A program made the position numbers and the translations under genes. Shown in pieces: positions 53,265 through 62,657 of a DNA stretch of 64,000 nt (positions within the stretch are counted from its first letter, which is position 1; each line of letters begins with the position of its first letter). The notes beneath the pieces are model-generated. The model was not told where the DNA came from. It was given only the letters and a program-made list of their open reading frames with translations, and did not search any database. The stretch is from Floridanema aerugineum (GTDB lineage: Bacteria > Cyanobacteriota > Cyanobacteriia > Cyanobacteriales > Aerosakkonemataceae): assembly GCF_041929345.1 (NCBI RefSeq), contig NZ_JBHFNQ010000210.1, forward strand, positions 90,621 to 154,620, read 5' to 3'.

Positions 53265-53734
53265 TAGTAGCGATAGTGAGCAAATGCCTTATTCGCTTCT
53301 GCCATCCGGTGCGTTTCTTCCCGCTTCCGAATTGCACTTCCAGTTTCATTTGCCGCATCCATCAACTCCTGGGCTAATCTATTAGCCATTGAGCGTCCGG
53401 TTCTAGCACGGGAAAATTGGATTAACCAACGTAGTGCTAAAGTTGCACCTCTATCTGAGCGAACTTCCATTGGTACTTGGTATGTAGCACCACCGACACG
53501 GCGAGCTTTTACTTCTACCAAGGGCGTAGCATTTTTTACTGCTCGCTCAAAGGTTAACAGAGGATCTGAACCTGTTCTTTCTTCGATGATTTTGAAAGCA
53601 TCGTAAACAATGCTGGAAGCAACTGACTTCTTACCACTCTTCATTACCCGCCGCACCATCATACTGACTAAGCGGCTGTTATAGACAGGATCTGGTGGTG
53701 TTGGACGTTTCTGAACTACTGAACGACGAGACAT
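53264..53734 (-). CDS. rpsG: 30S ribosomal protein S7
   Basis: S7 nucleates assembly of the 30S head. The 156-residue product starts MSRRSVVQKRPTPPDPVYNS and has VNRVMKSGKK-like RRVMKSGKKSVASSIVYDAF, VKARRVGGATYQVPMEVRSD and the C-terminal HRMAEANKAFAHYRY. It is the second gene of the str operon. Confidence 0.98.
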   Translation of the reverse strand: MSRRSVVQKRPTPPDPVYNSRLVSMMVRRVMKSGKKSVASSIVYDAFKIIEERTGSDPLLTFERAVKNATPLVEVKARRVGGATYQVPMEVRSDRGATLALRWLIQFSRARTGRSMANRLAQELMDAANETGSAIRKREETHRMAEANKAFAHYRY

Positions 53735-53916
53735 AATAAGCCTTCAACATGGACTTTAAAGATTTGGCTTAAGGCATGAAATTAAGCCATTGGTCATCAA
53801 AATTATTTCTGAGAAACTAATTTTTGCAATTTTCGCAGGTGATAGCTGGGTGCTTTTCCTACTTTATGCCCTAACTTAATTCCCTCTACCTTAAGAGTTG
53901 GGAATTTTTATCTTAA

Positions 53917-54303
53917 TTATTTGGCGGCGGCTGCTTTGGGACGCTTGGTACCATACTTGGAACGTCCTTGGCGACGGTCTTTCACACCAGCAGTATCTAG
54001 AGTACCGCGAATAATGTGATATCTTACCCCTGGCAAATCTTTTACCCGACCACCCCGAATCATCACTACGGAGTGTTCTTGCAAATTATGTCCAATGCCT
54101 GGAATATATGCTGTTACCTCAAATCCAGAGGTAAGTCTGACTCTCGCCACTTTACGAAGTGCCGAGTTAGGTTTTTTCGGAGTGGTTGTATATACTCTAG
54201 TGCAAACACCGCGTCGCTGAGGGCAACTCTTCAACGCAGGCGACTTAGTTTTCTTACGCGCTTTTTGGCGTTCATCACGAATTAATTGTTGAATTGTGGG
54301 CAT
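53917..54303 (-). CDS. rpsL: 30S ribosomal protein S12
   Basis: S12 lies at the decoding centre. The 128-residue product has MPTIQQLIRDERQKARKKTK, the TTPKKPNSALRKVARVRLTS block (streptomycin-resistance lysine region), GGRVKDLPGVRYHIIRGTLD and a Lys/Ala-rich C-terminus. It is the first gene of the str operon. Confidence 0.98.
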   Translation of the reverse strand: MPTIQQLIRDERQKARKKTKSPALKSCPQRRGVCTRVYTTTPKKPNSALRKVARVRLTSGFEVTAYIPGIGHNLQEHSVVMIRGGRVKDLPGVRYHIIRGTLDTAGVKDRRQGRSKYGTKRPKAAAAK

Positions 54304-54358
54304 GACCTCTAGGGTACTGTCTTGGCTGTTTGGAATTAATCACAAATATTTATTATAT

Positions 54359-54703
54359 CTATTTGGGTGGATTTGTGTCAATTACAGAGAAAGAATTACC
54401 ACAACCACAACTAGAACTAGCATTAGGGTTATGAAAGCGAAAGCCTCCTCCCATCAGATCCTCTGTATAGTCTAGGGTGAGGCCATTAATATATTCTAAA
54501 ATATTTTGTTCTACTACTATTTTTATACCTTGGGACTCATAAACTTGGTCTTGAGTTTTGATTGTTTGGTCGATATCCAGTGTGTAATATATCCCAGCGC
54601 AGCCTCCAGGCTGAACACCTAGACGAAATAGAGAGTTTGGTTGTTTTTGTTTAGCCATTAGTCGCTTGACTTCGCTGGCGGCTGCTTTGCTGAGATTAAT
54701 CAT
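54359..54703 (-). CDS. Iron-sulfur cluster assembly accessory protein (IscA/ErpA family)
   Basis: The 114-residue A-type carrier has the three conserved Cys residues: GVQPGGCAGIYYTL and the C-terminal SSSCGCGNSF. It is thought to deliver Fe-S clusters or iron. INLSKAAASEVKRLMAKQ is the usual N-terminus. It lies 19 bp downstream of the cupin gene on the same strand and 55 bp upstream of rpsL. Confidence 0.94.
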   Translation of the reverse strand: MINLSKAAASEVKRLMAKQKQPNSLFRLGVQPGGCAGIYYTLDIDQTIKTQDQVYESQGIKIVVEQNILEYINGLTLDYTEDLMGGGFRFHNPNASSSCGCGNSFSVIDTNPPK

Positions 54704-54721
54704 TGCGCTTACTTAACTTAA

Positions 54722-55129
54722 CTATTTAGTACGGGAGTAGTCGTCTTGGTAACGAACAATATCATCTTCTCCCAGATATTCCCCATTTTGCACTTCAATC
54801 AGGATTAAGGGAATCACTCCAGGATTTTCTAAACGGTGAAGAGCACACTGGGGAACGTAGGTAGATTCGTTAGGGCCGAGCAAACTTTCTTTCTCACCAC
54901 AGACAATTTTAGCTGTTCCACAAACCACAATCCAGTGTTCGCTGCGGTGGTGGTGCATTTGTAAGCTCAGACGGTGCCCTGGCTTAACTTCAATTCTCTT
55001 AATCTTATAACCCCGTCCTTCTTCTAATGTAGTAAAAGAACCCCAAGGACGTAATTCTGTTGCTGCTACAGGATTAGATGCGGGTAAAGCTGTTAAAGAT
55101 ACGTTGGAAACTTCTTGAAGTTGAGCCAT
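54722..55129 (-). CDS. Cupin protein, mannose-6-phosphate isomerase type II-like
   Basis: The 135-residue protein is a single cupin resembling the C-terminal isomerase domain of bifunctional ManC/GMP enzymes: ELRPWGSFTTLEEGRGYKIK, RIEVKPGHRLSLQMHHHRSE (metal His residues), HWIVVCGTAKIVCGEKESLL and ALHRLENPGVIPLILIEVQN. It probably interconverts mannose and fructose 6-phosphates for nucleotide-sugar supply. It is close to the IscA-like gene, but no functional link is apparent. Confidence 0.88.
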   Translation of the reverse strand: MAQLQEVSNVSLTALPASNPVAATELRPWGSFTTLEEGRGYKIKRIEVKPGHRLSLQMHHHRSEHWIVVCGTAKIVCGEKESLLGPNESTYVPQCALHRLENPGVIPLILIEVQNGEYLGEDDIVRYQDDYSRTK

Positions 55130-55413
55130 GACTTTAATTCCTTCTACTTTGATTTTGTTAGCGAAAGTTTTAGTTGATTAATTACCTTATTGAAGTGTGA
55201 TGTTGTTCCCAAGTTTTAACACCGGAATCTAAGGGATTATTTAGTAGAAAATAATGGGTTTAATTAGACTTCCAGTTATTCGCGTTCTATCTCGTACCCT
55301 AACATAACACTCCACTTAGGTGTTGTCATCTCTAAGATGCCCAATTTAGGTGATCTACATCAAATCTTTAACTCAGGAAGCGATCGCTTTAAACTAACTT
55401 TAAATTACTCTGG

Positions 55414-57336
55414 CTAAAATTCGATGAAAACACCTAAACTGTTGTGTATACGAGCAGCAGTGTTAGGTGAACGATTAATCAGTTGACCCCCAAGGTAAAG
55501 GCTTGTAGAGCTACCCCCATCAAGATTGAGAGCATCAATTGCTCCTAGACGTTGCATAATCTCGGCAATTTCGCTGAGAGTCGGGCCAACTCCACCAGAA
55601 CGGTTGCCTACAGTGGCTATTAATATAGTACCCATTCTGTTTGTAGCAATTACGCTTCGATGAGCAGATTCTTTAATAAATGAATCTCGAAATTGTTCAG
55701 CTTGAGCATCAAGGACTATGCGGCTATTTAAGAGTAAAATTGGTCCGGCTCCGATAATGTGGGGATAGCGGTTAAATTCTGGTGGGAAAGTTTCACTTTG
55801 GAATGTAACAGTTGTTCCTAGAGGTAAGTAAATTTCTGGTTGCCAATCTAAATTACCGCGAATTGCCAAAATATAGCCATTGCTAGGAATAGGAAGAGAA
55901 GTTTGCCCTACTATTGCTCCGGGTAAAATATTTTGTACTTGGTTATTTTGAATGACTATTAAGGTTTCATTATTAGTTAAAGGGTTGTAGACTGTTCCCC
56001 AATTGGGAGTATAACGAGCAATCCCTGGTTGTGTGTAACCGCTATTAGAATTAACTATGGGTAATTTGTGTCCGCTGGATGTGGTTAAGGTTTCTTGGAG
56101 GGTGAGACGGGAGATTTTGAATTCGCTGTTATCGTTCCAAGCGATCGCACCTCGGTTTAAAATCGGACTAGAAATCCAATTGCCATCTTGACGAATTGCG
56201 CCTAAAGGTAATTGAGTATTACGATTAAAATAACCTCCATTAATTGCCGCAGCTGCTTGCGATTCTCTAGCCACTGTAACTAAAGGATTAATGCCAATTA
56301 AAGTCTGAGAATTGCCCCAAATTGGTTTTAACTTTAATCCTCGTTGACGGGGATTAATTTCTAGCAAAATTACAGGAAATCGAGAATTATCTAAAGTAAC
56401 AATTTGTTGTTTGTAACGGATACCGGGAGTCCAAGCAATATCTAATTCTTGTAATACTTCGGGAGCTAAATCTATTATTATGCGATCGGGATTTGCTAAA
56501 GACCAAACGCGAGGACGCAGACCATCAGGTATACTCATCTTTAACAGAATTTGGTTCTCTGCACTTTCCACCTGCAAAGTAGAATCAGGCGTTTGGAATC
56601 TTTGTAAAAGTTCTGGATTTGCTTGAGCGTCAATTTTTATAGTTACAGTTTTAGTATCTTGAATTACTTGCCAAGGAGTAGAACGGTCTAAGTCTACAAT
56701 GATTCTTTCTCCCCAATCTTGATTAGCTTGGCGAATTTCTTGGATAATGGCAGGGGGTGTGGTAATTTGTAGAGTTTCGCCTAATCTTTGGATTTGCCAA
56801 TTGTAAGTTTTGGCTAAGTCGGTAATATCTAAATAACGATATTGTCCTGTTAGTTGAGTAGCTAAAATAAAAGAGTAAGTATTGTCAGGAGCAAACCATT
56901 TTACTGGTTGTCTGTTCATATCCGAGCTACTTAATAACTGTAGTCCGATCGCCTGCATTAATCCAGCATCACTCACAGCAACTCGCACCCCACCCGATGC
57001 AGAAGTTCGCCACTGTCGCCAAGGAAAAGGAAAAGTGCGACCATTGACAGAGATTTGATTACCAAAGGCTGGGGACTGGGGACCGCCATCGACTGGGGAC
57101 TGGGAGAAAAAGGTAGCGGGGTGGAGAAGTAGGGGGAAGTTCTTAGCTTCGTTTTTTGAGTTAATAAACTTCCCCATCTCCCCATCACCCCATCTCCCCA
57201 TCTCCCCTGCGACTACCGGGGAAACTGGATACAAGGCATTTACACTCACCCAAATGGGGGTAGCGATAAAGGTGATGGTGCTGAAACAGTAATAGAGAAG
57301 ATTTTTGCAGAGAGTGTTCACGATGGCGATCGTCAA
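55414..57336 (-). CDS. Phosphodiester glycosidase family (NAGPA-domain) exported protein
   Basis: The 640-residue product has a signal-like N-terminus (YYCFSTITFIATPIWVSVNA), an AMIN-like middle (about 175-300) and a C-terminal NAGPA/phosphodiester glycosidase domain (about 355-640) with AAAINGGYFNRNTQLPLGAI and the conserved RLGAIDALNLDGGSSTSLYL. It probably acts on cell-envelope glycoconjugates. Residues about 44-89 (57070-57207) are repeat-derived: MGRWGDGEMG from CCCCATCTC heptads, and SPVDGGPQSP from a 34-bp repeat found identically in glsF. Family features resume right after the insert. Confidence 0.88.
   Translation of the reverse strand: MTIAIVNTLCKNLLYYCFSTITFIATPIWVSVNALYPVSPVVAGEMGRWGDGEMGKFINSKNEAKNFPLLLHPATFFSQSPVDGGPQSPAFGNQISVNGRTFPFPWRQWRTSASGGVRVAVSDAGLMQAIGLQLLSSSDMNRQPVKWFAPDNTYSFILATQLTGQYRYLDITDLAKTYNWQIQRLGETLQITTPPAIIQEIRQANQDWGERIIVDLDRSTPWQVIQDTKTVTIKIDAQANPELLQRFQTPDSTLQVESAENQILLKMSIPDGLRPRVWSLANPDRIIIDLAPEVLQELDIAWTPGIRYKQQIVTLDNSRFPVILLEINPRQRGLKLKPIWGNSQTLIGINPLVTVARESQAAAAINGGYFNRNTQLPLGAIRQDGNWISSPILNRGAIAWNDNSEFKISRLTLQETLTTSSGHKLPIVNSNSGYTQPGIARYTPNWGTVYNPLTNNETLIVIQNNQVQNILPGAIVGQTSLPIPSNGYILAIRGNLDWQPEIYLPLGTTVTFQSETFPPEFNRYPHIIGAGPILLLNSRIVLDAQAEQFRDSFIKESAHRSVIATNRMGTILIATVGNRSGGVGPTLSEIAEIMQRLGAIDALNLDGGSSTSLYLGGQLINRSPNTAARIHNSLGVFIEF
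57071..57104. repeat. 34-bp repeat shared with glsF (copy in the glycosidase gene)
   Basis: On the minus strand it contains CAGTCGATGGCGGTCCCCAG flanked by CCCCAGT heptads. It is identical to 60473-60506 and encodes SPVDGGPQSP in the same frame. Confidence 0.95.
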
Positions 57337-57882
57337 GGAATGATGACTTTATTTACAAAAAATTTTCATCAAGCCGCTACATTTGTGATAGAGGCAGATT
57401 GTTGTAGCTGTAACTGTAGAGACGTTGCATGCAACGTCTCTACAGTTACAACTGATAATCTTGTTCAAAATGAACAAAAAGTCTAGCTGATAAAGGATAC
57501 CAAATTAGGTGTTGCTTGCGTTCAAGTTTTTTTATAGAATCTTAAACATCTGTCGCCAGTGTTTCCCTGTATTTCAGGCGATCTAGAGAACTTCTTGAAT
57601 TAAGACATTCATTCTCACTTTTTATTTATTTAGAGGTTGTTTTGAGGTTCCCCTGGCTGATTTTTTAAGATCTTAAAAGAACAAATTGAGTATCTAAATT
57701 AATTCTCCCCCTGGATCGGGATTAACGGATTAGAGGATTTTAGGATTTATCGCCAAGTAGAGACACTGGATACAAAGTCTTAAATTAATCCTCTACATCT
57801 TGTCATCCTCAAATCCCGCTCCGCATTTTGAATTGTTTAAGTTTTCCCAAAAAAATCACATCAACCAAAAAAGTAGTAACAG
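57337..57882. other. Divergent leader between the glycosidase and glsF
   Basis: This 546-bp region must contain both promoters. It holds the palindrome at 57409-57450. I looked for a canonical NtcA site (GTA-N8-TAC) before glsF and did not find a clear one. Confidence 0.5.
57409..57450. repeat. 42-bp perfect palindrome
   Basis: TGTAACTGTAGAGACGTTGC followed by A and its exact reverse complement. The core GTAGAGACGTTGCATGCAAC is a common cyanobacterial interspersed palindrome. Confidence 0.95.
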
Positions 57883-60800
57883 ATGAATCAATCCATGAAT
57901 CAGAAAAAATCGCAGCAAAATTTATTACAAAATACATCGAATGAACTAGCTAATGTTGGCTATTTAGGTCAACCTTGGTTAGTAGAAGAAAGGGATGCTT
58001 GTGGTGTTGGTTTTATTGCCAATCAAGATGGGCACGCTAGTCATGATATTGTGGATAAAGCCTTGTCTGCACTAGCTTGTTTGGAACACCGAGGCGGTTG
58101 TAGTGCGGATTATGACTCAGGCGATGGGGCGGGAGTTATGACGGCGATTCCTTGGGATTTGTTAAGCGATTGGGTAGGGAATGAAACTGATAAAAGTTCC
58201 TTAGCTGTGGGCATGGTTTTCTTACCACCAGAGGCACAAAAAGCGTCAATTATTCGCCATGTAATTGAAAGGGAATTAGTTGCAGAAAATTTGACGTTGA
58301 TTGGTTGGCGAAAGGTGCCTGTTGAAACTCAAGTTTTGGGGATTCAAGCTAGGGAAAATCAACCAAAGATTGAGCAATTAATTGTTAAAAGCGAATCTCT
58401 AAAGGGCGATGAATTAGAACGGCAATTGTATTTAGTTCGGCGGCGAATTGGCAAAAGATTAGAGGCGGAAACTTCTTTAAAATGGCCTGATGACCTTTAC
58501 ATTTGTTCTTTTTCTTCGCGGACAATTGTTTATAAGGGCATGGTGCGATCGGCAGTTTTGGCAGAATTTTACACAGATTTGAAAAACCCAGAATATAAGA
58601 GCAACTTTGCCGTTTATCACCGTCGTTTTAGTACCAATACTATGCCTAAATGGCCTTTGGCTCAACCAATGCGCTTGTTGGGGCATAATGGGGAAATTAA
58701 TACTTTGCTGGGCAATATTAACTGGACAATGGCGCGGAAAGCCGAGTTAAATCATCCAGTTTGGGGAGAAAGTATTGAAGATTTGAAGCCTTCGGTTGAT
58801 GTCAGAAATAGTGATTCGGCAAACTTGGATAATGTTTTAGAATTGCTAGTGCGTTCTGGACGATCGCCAATGGAATCATTAATGATTATGGTGCCAGAAG
58901 CTTACAAAAATCAGCCGGATTTAGAAGATCATCAAGAAATTGTTGATTTTTACGAATATTACAGCGGTTTGCAGGAAGCTTGGGATGGTCCGGCTTTGTT
59001 GGTGTTTAGTGATGGCAAACAAGTGGGTGCTACACTCGATCGCAACGGCTTAAGACCAGCCCGTTTTGTTACTACTAAAGATGGTTGCGTTATTGTCGCT
59101 TCCGAAGCTGGAGTAGTAGACATTCCCGAAACAGAAATTATGGAAAAAGGTCGCTTAGGTCCCGGTCAAATGATCGCCGTTGACTTAGAATCTAAGGAAG
59201 TTCTGAAAAATTGGGAACTGAAAACTAGAATTGCCCAAAAATTGCCATTAGGTGAATGGTTGAAAAATCGGAAAACTCTGCAACCTCAACCCTTCCCCGA
59301 AACAAGGTTATTAGATGAACAAACTTTGCTGCGAAATCAAACTGCTTTTGGGTATACGATCGAAGACGTAGAAATGATAATCGAGGAAATGGCAGCGAGT
59401 GCCAAAGAACCAACTTTCTGCATGGGTGATGATATTCCTTTAGCAGTACTTTCTCGTCGTCCACATTTACTCTACGATTACTTTAAACAACGTTTTGCTC
59501 AGGTGACAAACCCATCGATCGACCCTTTGCGGGAAAAATTGGTAATGTCTTTGAGCATGACCTTGGGCGATCGGGGTAATATTTTGGATGTTAAACCAGA
59601 ATATGCCGAAAAGCTGTTAATTCAGTCTCCGGTTTTGAGTGAAACAGATTTAGAAGTAGTGCGAAATTCTGGTTTCCAAACAGCTACTTTATCTACACTT
59701 TACCCTGTAGGTAGTGGTCCCGATGGGTTGGCAAAAGCTGTTAATAACCTTTGTTTGTCAGCAGATGCAGCTGTAAAATCTGGCGCGAAGATTTTGATTT
59801 TAAGCGACAGAACAAATGGCGGAATTAGTGCTGATTGTACTTATATTCCACCATTGTTGGCTATGGGTGCAGTTCACCACCATTTAATTGGTGAAGGACT
59901 GCGGATGAAAGCTTCGATCGTAGTTGATACAGCACAATGTTGGAACACCCATCATTTTGCTTGTTTAATTGGTTTTGGTGCAGCCGCAGTTTGTCCCTAT
60001 TTAGCCTTTGAAACAGTGCGGAGTTGGTGGGAAAATCCTAAAACTCAAAGTTTCATGGAACGAGGAAAAATTCCGTCTTGTACCTTAGAAAAAGCCCAAG
60101 CTAATTACAAAAAAGCTGTAGAAGATGGGTTGTTGAAGATACTCTCGAAAATGGGAATATCGCTGCTTTCTTCTTACCAAGGAGCACAAATTTTTGAAGC
60201 GATCGGCATTAATTCGGAACTATTACAATTAGGATTCAAAGGTACAGCTTCTCGGATTGGCGGTTTAACAGTCAAAGAGTTAGCTTCTGAGGTAATGTCT
60301 TTCCACAGCAAAGCTTTCCCAGAGTTAACTATTAAGAAGTTAGAAAACTTCGGCTTCGTTCAATACCGTCCCGGTGGTGAGTATCACATGAACTCCCCTG
60401 AAATGGCAAAAGCTTTGCATAAGGCGGTAGCAGAATACAAGGCTGTAGGGGCGATTCATGAATCGCCCCTACCCCAGTCCCCAGTCGATGGCGGTCCCCA
60501 GTCCCCATCGAATTACTATGAACTGTACCGGAAAATTCTGTCAGAACGTCCGGTTACAGCTTTGCGGGATTTGTTAGAGTTTGAGAGCGATCGCCCATCC
60601 ATCCCCATCGAAGAAGTAGAATCTGTAACAGAGATAGTCAAGCGTTTTGCCACAGGGGGAATGTCCTTGGGTGCCCTTTCACCAGAAGCGCATGAAGTTT
60701 TAGCGATCGCCATGAACCGCATTGGTGGTAAATCTAACTCAGGTGAAGGTGGCGAAGATCCCAACCGTTACAAAATTCTTAATGACGTAGATGAAAATGG

Positions 60801-62595
60801 TTTATCGCCAACATTCCCACATTTGAAAGGTTTACGGAATGGGGATACCGCTTCTAGTGCCATTAAACAAGTAGCAAGCGGTCGTTTTGGCGTAACTCCA
60901 GAATACTTGATGAGTGCCAAGCAAATTGAGATTAAAATTGCTCAAGGTGCCAAACCCGGAGAAGGTGGACAGTTACCCGGTAAAAAAGTCAGTCCCTACA
61001 TTGCCATGTTGCGACGTTCTAAGCCCGGAGTGACTTTAATTTCGCCACCTCCACACCATGATATTTACTCAATTGAAGATTTAGCGCAGTTAATCTTTGA
61101 TTTACACCAAATTAACCCGAAAGCAGCCGTTTCCGTGAAATTAGTAGCCGAAGTCGGTATTGGAACTATCGCCGCAGGTGTGGCTAAAGCTAATGCCGAT
61201 ATTATCCAAATTTCCGGTCATGATGGAGGAACAGGTGCATCGCCTTTGTCCTCGATTAAACACGCTGGAAGTCCTTGGGAATTAGGATTAACCGAAGTCC
61301 ATCGGGTGTTGATGGAAAACAAACTGCGTTCCAGAGTCATTTTAAGAGTTGATGGTGGCTTTAAAACTGGCTGGGATGTAGTAATGGGTGCCCTGATGGG
61401 TGGCGAAGAATATGGCTTTGGATCGATCGCCATGATCGCAGAAGGCTGTATTATGGCTCGCATCTGTCACACTAATAATTGCCCAGTAGGAGTAGCCACT
61501 CAGCAAGAACAACTGCGGAAACGGTTTACAGGAGTGCCAGAAAATGTGGTGAATTTCTTCTACTATGTAGCCGAAGAAGTGCGATCGATCTTGGCAAAAC
61601 TCGGTTATCGTTCTTTGAATGAGTTAATTGGACGAGCAGATCTGTTAAAAGTACGGGAAGATGTTCAGTTGGCTAAGACTGAGCATTTGGATCTGTCTTA
61701 TTTGTTAGCTTTACCCGATACTAGAGTCGATCGCAGTTGGTTAGAACATGAAGCAGTTCATACCAATGGTGATGTTTTAGACGACGGGCTTTTAGCAGAT
61801 CCCGAAATTGCTGCGGCTATTACTCATCAAACAGAAGTCACTAAAGATATTGTGGCAGTGAATACCGATCGGACGATCGGCGCAAGAATATCCGGTGCCA
61901 TTGCCTCAACTTATGGCAATACTGGCTTTGAAGGTCAAATTACCCTCAATATCAAAGGTAGCGTCGGTCAAAGCTTCGGCGCATTCAACTTACCCGGAGT
62001 AATCTTGAACTTGTCAGGAGAAGCAAACGACTACGTAGGTAAAGGAATGCACGGTGGAGAAATTATTATTAAACCTCCAGCAGAAGCTACCTACGATACT
62101 TCGGCAAATGTGATTGTTGGTAATACCTGCCTTTACGGAGCGACTGGTGGCGTGTTGTATGCTAATGGTCAAGCTGGTGAACGCTTTGCAGTGCGAAACT
62201 CAGCCGCTAAAGCGGTGATTGAAGGTGCTGGCGACCACTGTTGTGAGTACATGACTGGTGGTGTAATTGTAGTCTTGGGTAAAGTCGGTCGCAATGTGGG
62301 CGCTGGGATGACTGGTGGTTTAGCTTATTTCTTAGATGAAGATGGTAGTTTCTCTAAGAAAGTTAACCCGGAAATTGTGAAAGTCCAACGGGTGTTAACT
62401 CCAGCGGGTGAGGCGCAGTTGAAGGAATTGATTTCGGCTCATGGCGATCGCACTGGCAGCAAAAAAGCGAAACTAATTCTAGAAAACTGGCAAACTTATT
62501 TACCGATGTTCTGGCAAGCTGTTCCGCCTTCGGAAGCTGATTCACCTGAAGCGAACTCTGAAAGCAAAGCAGATAAGGTTCTCAGTTCAGTTTAG
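57883..62595 (+). CDS. glsF: Ferredoxin-dependent glutamate synthase with a repeat-derived insert
   Basis: Fd-GOGAT makes two glutamates from glutamine and 2-oxoglutarate with photosynthetic electrons. The N-terminal propeptide ends before CGVGFIANQDGHASHDIVDK, where Cys is the amidotransferase nucleophile. A central domain, an FMN-binding barrel (ISGHDGGTGASPLSSIKHAG), the 3Fe-4S cysteines (CIMARICHTNNCPVG) and a C-terminal beta-helix (NEVGAGMTGG-type repeats) follow. No gltD is adjacent, and the ERDACGVGFI start favours the ferredoxin enzyme over NADH/NADPH GltB. Residues 855 to about 876 (VGAIHESPLPQSPVDGGPQS) are read from a 28-bp palindrome and a 34-bp repeat inserted in frame in a surface linker. 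The length of 1570 is a little above the norm. Confidence 0.95.
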   Translation: MNQSMNQKKSQQNLLQNTSNELANVGYLGQPWLVEERDACGVGFIANQDGHASHDIVDKALSALACLEHRGGCSADYDSGDGAGVMTAIPWDLLSDWVGNETDKSSLAVGMVFLPPEAQKASIIRHVIERELVAENLTLIGWRKVPVETQVLGIQARENQPKIEQLIVKSESLKGDELERQLYLVRRRIGKRLEAETSLKWPDDLYICSFSSRTIVYKGMVRSAVLAEFYTDLKNPEYKSNFAVYHRRFSTNTMPKWPLAQPMRLLGHNGEINTLLGNINWTMARKAELNHPVWGESIEDLKPSVDVRNSDSANLDNVLELLVRSGRSPMESLMIMVPEAYKNQPDLEDHQEIVDFYEYYSGLQEAWDGPALLVFSDGKQVGATLDRNGLRPARFVTTKDGCVIVASEAGVVDIPETEIMEKGRLGPGQMIAVDLESKEVLKNWELKTRIAQKLPLGEWLKNRKTLQPQPFPETRLLDEQTLLRNQTAFGYTIEDVEMIIEEMAASAKEPTFCMGDDIPLAVLSRRPHLLYDYFKQRFAQVTNPSIDPLREKLVMSLSMTLGDRGNILDVKPEYAEKLLIQSPVLSETDLEVVRNSGFQTATLSTLYPVGSGPDGLAKAVNNLCLSADAAVKSGAKILILSDRTNGGISADCTYIPPLLAMGAVHHHLIGEGLRMKASIVVDTAQCWNTHHFACLIGFGAAAVCPYLAFETVRSWWENPKTQSFMERGKIPSCTLEKAQANYKKAVEDGLLKILSKMGISLLSSYQGAQIFEAIGINSELLQLGFKGTASRIGGLTVKELASEVMSFHSKAFPELTIKKLENFGFVQYRPGGEYHMNSPEMAKALHKAVAEYKAVGAIHESPLPQSPVDGGPQSPSNYYELYRKILSERPVTALRDLLEFESDRPSIPIEEVESVTEIVKRFATGGMSLGALSPEAHEVLAIAMNRIGGKSNSGEGGEDPNRYKILNDVDENGLSPTFPHLKGLRNGDTASSAIKQVASGRFGVTPEYLMSAKQIEIKIAQGAKPGEGGQLPGKKVSPYIAMLRRSKPGVTLISPPPHHDIYSIEDLAQLIFDLHQINPKAAVSVKLVAEVGIGTIAAGVAKANADIIQISGHDGGTGASPLSSIKHAGSPWELGLTEVHRVLMENKLRSRVILRVDGGFKTGWDVVMGALMGGEEYGFGSIAMIAEGCIMARICHTNNCPVGVATQQEQLRKRFTGVPENVVNFFYYVAEEVRSILAKLGYRSLNELIGRADLLKVREDVQLAKTEHLDLSYLLALPDTRVDRSWLEHEAVHTNGDVLDDGLLADPEIAAAITHQTEVTKDIVAVNTDRTIGARISGAIASTYGNTGFEGQITLNIKGSVGQSFGAFNLPGVILNLSGEANDYVGKGMHGGEIIIKPPAEATYDTSANVIVGNTCLYGATGGVLYANGQAGERFAVRNSAAKAVIEGAGDHCCEYMTGGVIVVLGKVGRNVGAGMTGGLAYFLDEDGSFSKKVNPEIVKVQRVLTPAGEAQLKELISAHGDRTGSKKAKLILENWQTYLPMFWQAVPPSEADSPEANSESKADKVLSSV
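60445..60472. repeat. 28-bp palindrome inside glsF
   Basis: It is identical in sequence and reading frame (VGAIHESPL) to the copy at 39961-39988. Confidence 0.97.
60473..60506. repeat. 34-bp repeat inside glsF
   Basis: It directly follows the palindrome and is identical to 57071-57104 (opposite strand). It encodes PQSPVDGGPQSP. Confidence 0.95.
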
Positions 62596-62657
62596 TAGGG
62601 ACTGGGGACTGGGGATTGGTGAGTGGGAAATTCCTCTGTGTTCTCCTGCTCCCCTGC

